Positions 8,028-17,402 of a stretch of DNA of 64,000 nucleotides are shown in pieces. The stretch's first letter is position 1. Every line of letters begins with the position of its first letter. Source of the stretch: an uncultured Roseateles sp. (GTDB taxonomy: Bacteria > Pseudomonadota > Gammaproteobacteria > Burkholderiales > Burkholderiaceae_C); assembly GCF_963422335.1 (NCBI RefSeq), contig NZ_OY729424.1, positions 3,720,001 through 3,784,000 of the forward strand, in the 5' to 3' direction. Both the position numbers and the translations under genes were made by a program. The notes below the pieces were generated by a model that worked only from the letters and a program-made list of their open reading frames with translations, was not told where the DNA came from and searched no databases.

Positions 8028-11000
8028 TCAGTCCTGCCTCACCGGCTGCCCCAGTAGCCGCAGCACCTCGCGTATCGCTTGCGCGCGGTCCTTGGGATCG
8101 GTCAGCTGCTTGTCGATGCGCAGCTTGTCATTGCCGACCAGCTTGATGGTCTTGTTCTTCTGCACCATCTCGATCACGCGCATCGCGTCGATCGGCGGGT
8201 TCGGGCGGAAGCTGATGTTCATCACCGTCGGCGCGGCATCTATCTTCTGCACGCCATAGGGCTTGGCGAGCACGCGCAGGCGGTGGGTGTCGAACAGCGT
8301 CTGGCCCTGAGCGGGCAGCTTGCCGAAGCGGTCGGTGATCTCCTCGAGCATGGCGTCGATCTGCTCGTTCTTCTCGGCCGTGGCCAGGCGCTTGTACAAA
8401 CTCAAGCGCACATGCACGTCGCCGCAATAGGCATCGGGCAAGAGGGCCGGGGCGTGCAGATTGATCTCGGTGGTTGCCGCCAGCGGGCTCAGCAGATCGG
8501 GCTCGCGGCCGGCCTTAAGCGAGCGCACCGCCTCGGCCAGCATGTCGTTGTAGAGCTGGAAGCCGACTTCCATCATGTTGCCGCTCTGGTTCTCGCCCAG
8601 CACCTCGCCGGCACCGCGGATTTCCAGATCGTGCATGGCCAGGTAGAAGCCCGAGCCCAGCTCTTCCATGCTCTGGATCGCATCCAGCCGCTGCTGGGCC
8701 TGCTTGGTCAGGCTCTGCACATCGGGCACCATCAGATAGGCATAGGCCTGGTGGTGCGAACGGCCGACACGGCCGCGCAGCTGGTGCAGCTGGGCCAGGC
8801 CGAACTTGTCGGCTCTGGAGATGATGATGGTGTTGGCGCTGGGTACGTCGATGCCGGTCTCGATGATGGTCGAGCACAAGAGCAGGTTGTGCTTGCCGCC
8901 GACGAACTCGCGCATCACCCGCTCCAGCTCGCGCTCGGGCATCTGGCCGTGGGCCACGGCGATGCGGGCCTCCGGCACCAGCTCCTGCAGCTTCTGCGCG
9001 CGGTTCTGAATCGTCTCGACCTCGTTGTGCAGGAAGTAGACCTGACCCCCACGCTTGAGTTCACGCAGCACGGCCTCGCGTATCGTGCCGCTGGACTCGC
9101 TGCGCACAAAGGTCTTGATCGCCAGGCGGCGCTGCGGGGCGGTGGCAATCACCGAGAGGTCGCGCAGGCCTTCCAGAGCCATGCCCAGCGTCCGCGGTAT
9201 CGGCGTGGCCGTCAGGGTCAGCACATCGACCTCGGCGCGCAGGGCCTTCATCGCCTCCTTGTGGCGCACGCCGAAGCGGTGTTCCTCGTCTATCACCAAC
9301 AGCCCCAGGCGCTTGAACTTGACGTCCTGGCTCAGCAGCTTGTGTGTGCCGACGACGATGTCTATCGTGCCATCGGCAATGCCCTCGACCGCGGCCTTGA
9401 TCTCCTTGGCCGAGCGGAAGCGGCTCATCTCGGCCACCTTGACCGGCCATTTGCCGAAGCGGTCCGAGATGTTCTGGTAGTGCTGCTCGGCCAGCAAGGT
9501 GGTCGGTGCCAGGATCGCCACCTGCTTGCCGCCAATCACCGACACGAAGGCCGCGCGCAGCGCCACCTCGGTCTTGCCGAAACCCACATCGCCGCAGACC
9601 AGCCGGTCCATGGGCTTGGGGCTGATCATGTCCTGTATCACCGCATGGATGGCGGCGCGCTGGTCCGGCGTCTCCTCGAAACCGAAGCTGGCCGCGAAGG
9701 CCTCATAGTCATGCGGCGAGAAGCGGAAGGCATAGCCCTCGCGCGCGGCGCGGCGGGCGTAGAGATTGAGCAGCTCGGCCGCGGTGTCGCGCACCTGCTC
9801 GGCGGCCTTGCGCTTGGCCTTCTCCCACTGGCCCGAGCCCAGCCGGTGCAGCGGTGCCTCTTCGGCACTGACGCCGGTGTAGCGGCTGATCAGGTGCAGC
9901 TGGGCCACCGGCACGTAGAGCGTGGCCTTGTCGGCGTATTCGAGGTGCAGGAACTCCGAGGCACCGTCGCCGATGTCGATATTGATCAGGCCCTGGTAGC
10001 GGCCTATGCCGTGGTTGACGTGAACCACCGGATCGCCGACCTTCAGCTCGGACAGGTCCTTGATCAGCGCATTGACGTCGCTGACCTGCTCCTGCTTGCG
10101 CCGCCGCCTTGTCGTCGGCGTGGTCGCAAAGAGCTCGGTCTCGGTGAAGAACTGGATCTGTCGTTCAGCTTCGGGTTCGAACCAGAAGAAGCCCTCGGCC
10201 AGCGGCGCGGCCGTGATCGCGAACTTCTCATCGCTTGCGATGAACTCCTCCAGCGTGGCGACCGACGGCGGGTCTATCTTGTTGTCGCGCAGCAGCTCCA
10301 GCAGGCTCTCGCGTCGGCCCTCGCTCTCGGCCAGCAGCAGCACGCGGTGCGGTGTGCTCTTCAGATGGTCCTGCAGGCGCTGCAAGGGCTCCTGCGCGCC
10401 GCGCTCGACGCTGACGTCGGGCAGCGGCCGGGCATAGTCCACAGCCTCCTTGCCGCGCAGGGCCAGCACCGGATGCGTATGCGTCAGCGAGAAGAAGTCC
10501 TCGGGCCGCAGAAACAGCTCTTCGGGCGGCAGTATGGGCCGCTCGGGGTCGTGCTGCAGAAAGCGGTGGCGCTCGCGGGTGTCCACCCAGTAGCGGCCCA
10601 GGGCCTCGTCCAGATCGCCATGCAGGACGATGGTGGCCTGCTCGCCGAGGTAGTCGAAGATCGTCGCCGTCTGCTCGAAGAACAGCGGCAGGTAGTACTC
10701 GATGCCGCCGGTGGCCAGGCTCTGGTCAATGTCCTTGTAGATGCGCGACTTGGTCGGGTCGCCGTCCATCTTCTCGCGCCAGCGGGCGCGGAAGGCCTTG
10801 CGCGCCGCCTCGTCCATCGGGAACTCGCGGCCGGGCAGCAGGCGGACCTCGGGCACCGGGTAGAGGCTGCGCTGGCTGTCGGGATCGAAGGTGCGTATCG
10901 AGTCGACCTCGTCGCCGAACAGATCGACGCGGTAGGGCACGGGCGAGCCCATGGGGAACAGATCGATCAGTCCGCCACGCACCGCGTACTCGCCGGGCGA

Positions 11001-11480
11001 GACGACCTGGCTCACATGGGTGTAGCCGCCCAGGGTCAGCTGGGCCTTCAGGCTGGCCTCATCGAGCCGCTGCTTCTGCTTGAAGTTGAAGGTGGTGGCG
11101 GCCAGAAAGCTGGTCGGCGCAAGCCGGGTCAGCGCGGTGGTGGCTGGCAGCAGCACGACGTCGATCTCGTGGGTGTGGCGGTTCTGCAGCAGGCGCCACA
11201 GCGTGGCCAGGCGCTCGGAGATCAGGTCCTGGTGCGGGCTGAAGGTGTCGTAGGGCAGGGTTTCCCAGTCGGGGAACACGGCCACCTTCAGGCCTGGCAC
11301 GAAGAAGGGAAGCTCGTCTTCCAGCCGCTGCGTGTCGCCCGGGTCGGCGGTGATGATGGCCGTGATGCGACCCTCGGCCACCTGCTTTTGCACGAACTGC
11401 GCCAGCAGCAGCGCATCGGCGGAGCCGATGGGGCGGGGCAGGGTGAACTTCTTGCCGGGGGCGATCGCAGGGCTTTGCAT
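8028..11480 (-). CDS. mfd: Transcription-repair coupling factor
   Basis: The 1150-residue protein has the full Mfd layout: a UvrB-like N-terminal module, the RNA polymerase-interaction domain (about 480-560), and a RecG-like translocase with Walker A GDVGFGKTE (about 630), the Walker B box DEEHRFG (about 730) and the TATPIPRT motif (about 760), then the C-terminal TRCF domain. It removes RNA polymerase stalled at DNA lesions and recruits UvrA. Length is normal for the family. The ATG at 11478-11480 gives the standard start. It lies downstream of an RlmN-like gene on the same strand, separated by a 161-bp gap with hairpins. Confidence 0.97.
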   Translation of the reverse strand: MQSPAIAPGKKFTLPRPIGSADALLLAQFVQKQVAEGRITAIITADPGDTQRLEDELPFFVPGLKVAVFPDWETLPYDTFSPHQDLISERLATLWRLLQNRHTHEIDVVLLPATTALTRLAPTSFLAATTFNFKQKQRLDEASLKAQLTLGGYTHVSQVVSPGEYAVRGGLIDLFPMGSPVPYRVDLFGDEVDSIRTFDPDSQRSLYPVPEVRLLPGREFPMDEAARKAFRARWREKMDGDPTKSRIYKDIDQSLATGGIEYYLPLFFEQTATIFDYLGEQATIVLHGDLDEALGRYWVDTRERHRFLQHDPERPILPPEELFLRPEDFFSLTHTHPVLALRGKEAVDYARPLPDVSVERGAQEPLQRLQDHLKSTPHRVLLLAESEGRRESLLELLRDNKIDPPSVATLEEFIASDEKFAITAAPLAEGFFWFEPEAERQIQFFTETELFATTPTTRRRRKQEQVSDVNALIKDLSELKVGDPVVHVNHGIGRYQGLINIDIGDGASEFLHLEYADKATLYVPVAQLHLISRYTGVSAEEAPLHRLGSGQWEKAKRKAAEQVRDTAAELLNLYARRAAREGYAFRFSPHDYEAFAASFGFEETPDQRAAIHAVIQDMISPKPMDRLVCGDVGFGKTEVALRAAFVSVIGGKQVAILAPTTLLAEQHYQNISDRFGKWPVKVAEMSRFRSAKEIKAAVEGIADGTIDIVVGTHKLLSQDVKFKRLGLLVIDEEHRFGVRHKEAMKALRAEVDVLTLTATPIPRTLGMALEGLRDLSVIATAPQRRLAIKTFVRSESSGTIREAVLRELKRGGQVYFLHNEVETIQNRAQKLQELVPEARIAVAHGQMPERELERVMREFVGGKHNLLLCSTIIETGIDVPSANTIIISRADKFGLAQLHQLRGRVGRSHHQAYAYLMVPDVQSLTKQAQQRLDAIQSMEELGSGFYLAMHDLEIRGAGEVLGENQSGNMMEVGFQLYNDMLAEAVRSLKAGREPDLLSPLAATTEINLHAPALLPDAYCGDVHVRLSLYKRLATAEKNEQIDAMLEEITDRFGKLPAQGQTLFDTHRLRVLAKPYGVQKIDAAPTVMNISFRPNPPIDAMRVIEMVQKNKTIKLVGNDKLRIDKQLTDPKDRAQAIREVLRLLGQPVRQD

Positions 11481-11511
11481 GGCTCACAAGAAAGAGAAGG
11501 GCCGCCCCGAG

Positions 11512-11571
11512 CGTTCTTGCGCCCCCTCGGGGGGCAGGACGCCGCAAAGCGGTGGCCTTGGGGGCTCACAA
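11512..11571. repeat. Inverted-repeat-rich leader segment upstream of mfd (possible dispersed intergenic element)
   Basis: The segment contains GCCCCCTCGGGGGGC, a nearly perfect self-complementary block, and further GC-rich partial repeats ending in GGGGGCTCAC. Blocks of this appearance are common between genes in Burkholderiales genomes and may form stem-loops in RNA. Only one copy is clear in this window, so dispersal is not shown. Confidence 0.3.
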
Positions 11572-11579
11572 ATAAGTAC

Positions 11580-11599
11580 AGCCCCGGAAGCGGGGCTGG
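11580..11599 (-). terminator. Candidate terminator after the RlmN-like gene
   Basis: On the minus strand the sequence CAGCCCCG-CTTC-CGGGGCTG forms an eight-base-pair stem with a tetraloop, followed by TACTTATTTGT, a weak T-rich tail. It lies between the RlmN-like stop and the mfd start and may separate the two transcripts. Confidence 0.45.
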
Positions 11600-11641
11600 G
11601 GTGATTGTAGGGAGCCTGGCGGCGGCTGGCGCCGCCAAGGT

Positions 11642-12679
11642 TTATTCAGCCTGGATGGCGATGGTTCGACCCTTGCGTCCAGCCTGCGCCGCCCTTGCCC
11701 GCAACTGCCCGCAACCCCCCTCGACATCCTGCCCGGCCGAGTCGCGCAGCTTGGTCAGCACGCCGCGCTGGTGCAGCGTGCGGGCGATCGCCGCGGCGCG
11801 CTCCCAGCTGGGCCGTTTGAACTCCAGCTCGGGGATGGTGTTGTACGGAATCATGTTCAAGAGCGCGTACCGGCCCTTGAGCAGGCGCACGATGCCGTCC
11901 AGCTCGTCCTCGCCGTCGTTGATGCCTTCCATCAAGGTCCACTGGTACTGGATCGGATAGCCGGTGGCGCGGGCATAGACCTCGCCCAGCTCGACCAGTT
12001 CGTCCGGGGCTATCTGCGGCGCGCGGGGCAGCAGCTGGCGGCGCAGCTCGGGCTTGGTGGTGTGCAGCGACAGGGCCAGCGCCGGCTTGACCTCACCCAG
12101 TGGCAGGCGCTCGAACACCCGCGGGTCGCCGACGGTGGAGAACACCAGGTTCTTGTGTCCGATCTGGCCCACCGTGCCCAGCAGGTGGATGGCCTCCAGC
12201 ACATTGTCGAGATTGTGGGCCGGCTCGCCCATGCCCATGAACACCACCTTCCTGACCACCCGCTGGCTGCGCGCCAGTGCCACCTGGGCGACGATCTCGC
12301 CGCTGGTGACCTGGCGCAACAGGCCGCTCTGGCCGGTCATGCAGAACACACAGCCGACGGCGCAACCCACCTGGGTGGAGACGCACAGGCCGTCGCGCGG
12401 CAGCAGCACCGACTCGACCGTCTGGCCATCGTTCAGGCCGACCAGCAGGCGCGCCGAGCCCATCGCGTCGGGATGGCTCGAAATGAGGCGAGCCAGGCCC
12501 TGCAGCTCGGCGTCCAGCGCCGGCAGCGCCTCGCGCAAGGTGAGCGGCAGAAAGTCGGCCGGGCGGCGCCTGCCCTGTTCGTGCGGGCGCGCGAGCACCC
12601 AGTCGGCCAGCAGGCGCTGTTCGTGTTTGGGTTTGGCGCCCAGCGCGCGCAGGCGCTGGCGCAGGGCTTCAATCTGCAT
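11642..12679 (-). CDS. RlmN-family radical SAM RNA methyltransferase-like protein
   Basis: The 345-residue protein carries the RlmN/Cfr hallmarks: the iron-sulfur motif CX3CX2C in VGCAVGCVFC (about residue 106), a preceding cysteine in GLCVSTQVGC, the GEPAHNLDNVL SAM-contact region, and a C-terminal cysteine in GGCGQL (about 320) that in RlmN holds the methyl group. RlmN methylates C2 of A2503 in 23S rRNA and A37 in some tRNAs. This protein is shorter than standard RlmN (about 370-385), mainly in the N-terminal RNA-binding part, so it may be a paralogue with another RNA target. Its start overlaps the hybrid kinase stop by 11 bases, implying coupled translation. A separate housekeeping rlmN elsewhere is expected but not seen here. 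Confidence 0.85.
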   Translation of the reverse strand: MQIEALRQRLRALGAKPKHEQRLLADWVLARPHEQGRRRPADFLPLTLREALPALDAELQGLARLISSHPDAMGSARLLVGLNDGQTVESVLLPRDGLCVSTQVGCAVGCVFCMTGQSGLLRQVTSGEIVAQVALARSQRVVRKVVFMGMGEPAHNLDNVLEAIHLLGTVGQIGHKNLVFSTVGDPRVFERLPLGEVKPALALSLHTTKPELRRQLLPRAPQIAPDELVELGEVYARATGYPIQYQWTLMEGINDGEDELDGIVRLLKGRYALLNMIPYNTIPELEFKRPSWERAAAIARTLHQRGVLTKLRDSAGQDVEGGCGQLRARAAQAGRKGRTIAIQAE

Positions 12680-15284
12680 GGGTGGGGTAGAGGGTGCGGT
12701 GTATCAAACGGGGCAGTTCTTCCAGTGTGTTCTGCTTTTGCATCACGGCCTTGACGCCAGACTCATGCGCGCCGACCAGCAGCTCGTCGTTGATGAAGCC
12801 CGAGCTGATGATGACAGGCAGCGCCGGCGCCAGCGTATGCAGGCGCTGGGCCACGTCCAGGCCTGACATCTCGGGCATATTGAAATCGGTCACCAGGATG
12901 TCGAAGCCATGGGGATTCTGCTGCAGCGCCCGAAGTGCCTCGCCGGCCTTCAGGAAGCAACTGACCTGGTAGCCGCTGCGCCTGAGCAGGCGCTCGACCA
13001 TCAGCACCATCACTTCGTCGTCATCCAGATACAGTACGCGCTCATTGCTGCCCTGGTCCAGACCGCCCAGATCATCGCCCGGCTGGGTCGTGGGTGCATG
13101 AGCCTCGCTCTGCAGCAGCGGCAGATAGACATGGAAGGTGGTGCCGCGGCCGGGCTCGCTGTCCACCGTGATGCCGCCCTGGTGGGCCTTGACGATGCCG
13201 TGCACGACGGCCAGGCCCAGGCCCGTGCCCTGGCCCACCGGCTTGGTGGTGAAAAAGGGCTCGAACATCCGGGCCAGCACCTCGGCCGACATGCCCACAC
13301 CGCTGTCGGCCACCCACAGATGGGCATAGTCGCCCTGGGGCAGCTGGGCCAGGCGCGGGTCGCTGTAGGCGTCCAGCCGCTGGCGTGCCATGCCCACGCG
13401 CAGGTGGCCGGTGCTGCCGCTCAGCGCGTGCCAACCGTTGGTGCACAGATTCATCAAGACCTGCTGCAGCTGGGTCGCATCGGCCTGCAAGCTCATAGTC
13501 TCATCGCTGAGCTCAAGCTCCAGCGCCACCCGGGCGGGCAGGGTGGCTCGCAGCAGGGCCATGGCTTCATCGACGATGGGGCGCAGCGCTTGAGCGACCA
13601 ACTGCTGCGGCTGGCGCCGGCTGAAGGCCAGTATCTGCTGCACCAGGCTGCGGGCCCGCACCGCGGCGCGGTTGATCTCGTCGAGGAAGCTGCGCACCGC
13701 GTGGCTCCTGTCGACCTCCATCTTGGCCAGGCCGACGTTGCCGAGTATGGCGGCCAGGATGTTGTTGAAGTCATGGGCAATGCCGCCGGCGAGCGTGCCT
13801 ATGGCCTCCATCTTCTGTGCTTCGCGCAGCTGCAGCTCCAGCGCACGCACGCTGGACTCGGTCTCGCGCTGCTTGCTGATATCGATGGGCGAGATGATGG
13901 CGATGTCACCGTCGTCGGTCTCGAACAGCTGGGCCGAGACCAGGCAGGTCATGGTCTGGCCGGCCTTGTTGCGGAATCGCACCTCGTACTGGTCCAGGTG
14001 GCGCTGCGCCGCCAGCAGTTCCAGATAGGGCTGGCGCTCGGCATAGCTGGCCCAGATGCCCAGCTGCTGCGGCGTGCGGCCGATGAACTCGTCCAGGTTG
14101 TAGCCGAATTGCCGCAGCACGCTGTCATTGGCCTCGACAAAGGTGTCGTCGGCAATGCGCATCAGGGCCAGGGGCAGGGGCGAGTGGTGGAAGATATTGG
14201 CGAACTTGGCTTCGCTGGTCTTCAGCGACGCGCGCGAGCGGTCCAGCCGGCGCATATGCCACAGCAGGAAGAAGCTCAGCAGCAGCACCAGGGCGACGAT
14301 GGCCGCCGAGAAGCCCGCCCGGTCGCGGCTGCGCAGGCGCCAGCCGGTGAGCACGTCGTCCAGCGAGCGGGCATAGACGGCGGTGACCGGATAGCCCTGG
14401 ATCTGCTTGAAGAAGTACAGCCGGGCGGGGCCTGCTCCTGTGTCCAGGAATCCGGAGGCCTGGATGGAGCCCTCGCTGGGCATGGTCTTGAGCTTGCCGA
14501 AGGTCTCGGTGGCCGACACGTCTTGGCCCAGCCAGGCCTTGTCGTCGGGCACGCGCACCATCACACGGCCGGCATCCGAATACAGGGCCACCAGCGCCCG
14601 GCCGTCGCCTGCCACACGGGTGTAGAAGCGCGAAAAATAGGAAATACTGATGTCGGTGCTGATCAGGCCCTCGTAGCGGTTGCCGTTCGGCCGGATATTG
14701 CGCGCCATCGGCAGCACCGGCTCGCTGTCGTAGAAGCGGGCAAAGGGCTGGCCCAGCATCACCTCGGCATGGGCGGGATGGCTCAGCAGATAGGGGATGT
14801 AGCTGCGGTCGTCGGCATCGGTCTGGTAGGCTGGGTAGTCGATCGAATTGACCCAGGCGGTGCCCTTGGGATCCACATACTGCAGCGACTTCAGCACGCT
14901 GTTGAAGGGCTGGGCCTTGGCCAGCACGCCGCGTATCAGGCCGCTGTCGGCCGGCTTGCCGCCGGCCTCGGCGTCGATGGCGCGCACCAGCGCATCGAGA
15001 TTGCCCTCGGCGTCGCGCAGCGTCTGCTTGGCATGCTCCTCGAGCAGGCGCACTGCGGTCAGGCCGTGGGTCTGCTCGGTTTCCATGGTCAGCAGGCGGT
15101 CCTGCCGGATGGCCCAGCCGGTCTGCAGCGCAATCGCGGTCACGGTCAGCGCGACGAAGGACAGCAACACCTGGCGCGCGCCCGTGGGGGTCTCGGCGAA
15201 GTGCTTCAGCCTGGGGAGTAGCTCGGCCATCGCTTCTCTGTGTTCAACCTTCAGGCTCCCCTTGCTGGGTGACAGCTGGGCCAT
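12669..15284 (-). CDS. Membrane-bound hybrid histidine kinase (Cache, PAS, kinase, receiver)
   Basis: The 871-residue protein has a membrane helix at about 38-58, a large periplasmic segment resembling a double Cache sensor (about 60-320), a second helix (about 321-342), and a PAS domain (about 365-480). The kinase core has its phospho-accepting histidine in GGIAHDFNNILAAILGN (about 501) and an ATPase domain with GTGLGLAVVHGIV. A C-terminal receiver has the acidic pocket YLDDDE and the acceptor aspartate in LVTDFNMPEMSG. No DNA-binding response regulator is adjacent, so the output is unknown. The start MAQLSPSK (15284) is preferred; MAELLPRL at 15233 is an alternative. It lies 29 bases after a small Cache protein gene and overlaps the RlmN-like gene. 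Confidence 0.88.
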   Translation of the reverse strand: MAQLSPSKGSLKVEHREAMAELLPRLKHFAETPTGARQVLLSFVALTVTAIALQTGWAIRQDRLLTMETEQTHGLTAVRLLEEHAKQTLRDAEGNLDALVRAIDAEAGGKPADSGLIRGVLAKAQPFNSVLKSLQYVDPKGTAWVNSIDYPAYQTDADDRSYIPYLLSHPAHAEVMLGQPFARFYDSEPVLPMARNIRPNGNRYEGLISTDISISYFSRFYTRVAGDGRALVALYSDAGRVMVRVPDDKAWLGQDVSATETFGKLKTMPSEGSIQASGFLDTGAGPARLYFFKQIQGYPVTAVYARSLDDVLTGWRLRSRDRAGFSAAIVALVLLLSFFLLWHMRRLDRSRASLKTSEAKFANIFHHSPLPLALMRIADDTFVEANDSVLRQFGYNLDEFIGRTPQQLGIWASYAERQPYLELLAAQRHLDQYEVRFRNKAGQTMTCLVSAQLFETDDGDIAIISPIDISKQRETESSVRALELQLREAQKMEAIGTLAGGIAHDFNNILAAILGNVGLAKMEVDRSHAVRSFLDEINRAAVRARSLVQQILAFSRRQPQQLVAQALRPIVDEAMALLRATLPARVALELELSDETMSLQADATQLQQVLMNLCTNGWHALSGSTGHLRVGMARQRLDAYSDPRLAQLPQGDYAHLWVADSGVGMSAEVLARMFEPFFTTKPVGQGTGLGLAVVHGIVKAHQGGITVDSEPGRGTTFHVYLPLLQSEAHAPTTQPGDDLGGLDQGSNERVLYLDDDEVMVLMVERLLRRSGYQVSCFLKAGEALRALQQNPHGFDILVTDFNMPEMSGLDVAQRLHTLAPALPVIISSGFINDELLVGAHESGVKAVMQKQNTLEELPRLIHRTLYPTHAD

Positions 15285-15313
15285 TCGAATTCTTGTTGTG
15301 GCCCCGGTACCGA

Positions 15314-15808
15314 CTATAGGTAAATGCCGGTGCCCAGGCACAGATCCGGCAAGACCCGTTCGACATAGCCGCGCTTGGACTCGATGTGCTGGGTCACCGG
15401 GTTGGGCCATTTGTAGGCCACCCAACCCTTGCCCTCCTTGGTGTCGAAGCAGACGCGGACGAACTCCCGTATCAGGTAGACGCCATCGGCGTCACGCATC
15501 TCCATCATCACCTTGCCGCGGATCTTGGGGTTCTTGCCGTGGATGACCTGGAAGCCGTCGGGGGCCACCGAGTACAGATAGAGATCGCCATGGGGATTGA
15601 TGTCGCTCTTGCTGTTGAAGGGGCTGTCGAGCCGGTTGAACTCGGCCACCGACTTTTCCAGGCCATGGGTGTTCAGGTGCTGTCGTGCCTTGGCCAGCAA
15701 GGCCAGGGCCTGGGCTTCGCTGCTGCGCGTCACGGCCTGCGCCCGGGCTGCGGGCAGCGCCAGCAGGGCGGTGATACAGGCAATCAGCAGCAGGGTGAGG
15801 CGGGTCAT
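15314..15808 (-). CDS. Secreted single-Cache-domain protein
   Basis: The 164-residue product starts with a signal peptide (MTRLTLLLIACITALLALPAARAQA). The rest looks like one Cache_2-type sensor domain, with GDLYLYSVAPDGFQVIHGKNP and a conserved closing part GKGWVAYKWPNP. It has no membrane anchor or effector domain. It lies 29 bases upstream of the Cache-containing hybrid kinase on the same strand, so it could bind a ligand in the periplasm and present it to that kinase; this is inference. The start at 15806-15808 is the one that gives a proper signal peptide. Confidence 0.75.
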   Translation of the reverse strand: MTRLTLLLIACITALLALPAARAQAVTRSSEAQALALLAKARQHLNTHGLEKSVAEFNRLDSPFNSKSDINPHGDLYLYSVAPDGFQVIHGKNPKIRGKVMMEMRDADGVYLIREFVRVCFDTKEGKGWVAYKWPNPVTQHIESKRGYVERVLPDLCLGTGIYL

Positions 15809-15916
15809 GGGCAGCGTGGTCGGGCCGGGCAGAGCCGGCGAGTCTAGGCTACGCTGCTTTGCCCCCTTCAACAAGCACCGGTCCGGGGCGGGTGCCCGCC
15901 GCATAGAATCCGGGCG

Positions 15917-16636
15917 ATGACGAACTTCCCCCTGGGGCTGCAGCCTCGCTGCTATGCCCTGGTGCCTGCCGCCGGCGTCGGCGCGCGCTCAGGCGCCGCC
16001 GGCCCCAAGCAATATGTGCCGCTGGCGGGCCGGCCGATGATGGCGCACACCTTGCAGGCCCTGGCCGAGGTGCAGGATCTGGTGGCCACCCTGGTGGTGC
16101 TGGCCCCCGAAGACGATCAATTCGAAGCGCTGCTGCCCGAGTTCACCGGCGAACGCGCCTGGGTGGCGCGCTGCGGCGGTGCCAGCCGGGCCGAGACGGT
16201 GGCCAACGGCCTGCAGGAACTGCTGGCCAGAGGCGCACAACCCCATGATTGGGTGCTGGTGCACGACGCCGCACGCTGCCTGCTGCGTGCCGAATGGGTG
16301 CAGCGGCTGATCACCGCCTGCGACGCTGACGAGGTCGGTGGTCTGCTGGCCCTGCCGCTGGCCGATACCTTGAAGCAATCCGGCCATGGCCGCGAGAATC
16401 GGGTCTTGGCCACCGTCGACCGCCAGGCCAAATGGGCGGCGCAGACGCCGCAGATGTTCCGCCTGGGGCTGCTGCGGCCGGCGCTGGCGGGCGCCGATGC
16501 GGCCGTCACCGACGAGGCCAGCGCCATCGAGGCGCTGGGTCATCAGCCCCTGCTGGTCGAGGGCACGCTGGAAAATTTCAAGGTCACCTGGCCAGCCGAT
16601 TTCGCGCTGGCCGAACGTTTGTTGAAGAGCCGATAG
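15917..16636 (+). CDS. ispD: 2-C-methyl-D-erythritol 4-phosphate cytidylyltransferase
   Basis: The 239-residue enzyme transfers CMP to methylerythritol phosphate in the MEP isoprenoid pathway. It has the nucleotide-binding start ALVPAAGVGARSGAAGPKQY, the VLVHDAARC motif, and the late conserved section TDEASAIEALG. The length is typical. In many proteobacteria ispF follows directly; here ispF lies about 8.4 kb away at 25011, with map and an envelope gene block in between. Confidence 0.96.
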   Translation: MTNFPLGLQPRCYALVPAAGVGARSGAAGPKQYVPLAGRPMMAHTLQALAEVQDLVATLVVLAPEDDQFEALLPEFTGERAWVARCGGASRAETVANGLQELLARGAQPHDWVLVHDAARCLLRAEWVQRLITACDADEVGGLLALPLADTLKQSGHGRENRVLATVDRQAKWAAQTPQMFRLGLLRPALAGADAAVTDEASAIEALGHQPLLVEGTLENFKVTWPADFALAERLLKSR

Positions 16637-16646
16637 GGAGTCAGCC

Positions 16647-17393
16647 ATGACCGTAGAAACCGATGCCGATATCGTCGGCCTGAAGGCCGCTGGCGCCGTT
16701 GTTTCCGATGTGCTCAGGCGCATGCTGGACGCGATGCGCCCGGGCATGAGCACACTGGAGCTGGACCAGATGGGCGCGCAGTGGCTGGCCGAGGCGGGCG
16801 CCAAGTCGGCACCGGCCACCAGCTACAACTTCCCCGGTGCCACCTGCATCAGCATCAACGAGGAGGCCGCCCACGGCATTCCCGGCCCGCGGCTGATCGC
16901 CAAGGGCGATGTGGTGAATGTGGACGTGTCGGCCGAGCTTGACGGCTATTTCGCCGACACCGGCGGCACCCGCATCGTGCCGCCGACCACGCCGACCAAG
17001 ACGCAACTGGTGTTCGCCGCCCGCTACGCGCTGGACCAGGCCTTGAAGGAAGTGCGCCACGGTGCCAGGCTGAACCGCATCGGTTATGCGATCGAGCGCG
17101 TCGCTCGGGCGCACAAGTTCCGCGTGATCGAGAACTTGTGCAGCCATGGCGTGGGCCGTTCGTTGCATGAGGAGCCCGGCCACATCCCCGGCTATTTCGA
17201 TGCCAGCGACACGCGGGTGATGAGCGAGGGCATGGTGATCACCATCGAGCCCTTCTTGTCGACCAAGAGCACCTATGCCGACGAGACCGGCGATGGCTGG
17301 ACGCTCAGCGGCATGAAGGGCAATCTGTCGGCTCAGTTCGAGCACACCTTGATCATCACGCGCGGCGCGCCGATTGTCGTGACCTCGCACTGA
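16647..17393 (+). CDS. map: Type I methionine aminopeptidase
   Basis: The 248-residue enzyme removes the initiator methionine from nascent proteins. The five metal ligands of the family can be placed: two aspartates in VNVDVSAELDGYFADTGG, a histidine in CSHGVGRSLHEEPGH, and glutamates in TIEPF and QFEHT. It lies ten bases after ispD. The common beta-proteobacterial map gene is beside rpsB, so this is probably a second copy; that cannot be checked here. SHG replaces the usual GHG before the histidine ligand, and the loop GDGWTLSGMKGN is atypical, but no catalytic residue is missing. Confidence 0.93.
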   Translation: MTVETDADIVGLKAAGAVVSDVLRRMLDAMRPGMSTLELDQMGAQWLAEAGAKSAPATSYNFPGATCISINEEAAHGIPGPRLIAKGDVVNVDVSAELDGYFADTGGTRIVPPTTPTKTQLVFAARYALDQALKEVRHGARLNRIGYAIERVARAHKFRVIENLCSHGVGRSLHEEPGHIPGYFDASDTRVMSEGMVITIEPFLSTKSTYADETGDGWTLSGMKGNLSAQFEHTLIITRGAPIVVTSH

Positions 17394-17402
17394 GGCCGGG
17401 CC

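Noticed and set aside
8079..11960. Very long open frame on the plus strand opposite mfd
   Set aside because: It mirrors the mfd gene in a high-G+C setting, has a composition rich in Gly, Ala, His, Gln and Leu without any motif, and no ribosome site; mfd itself is complete on the other strand.
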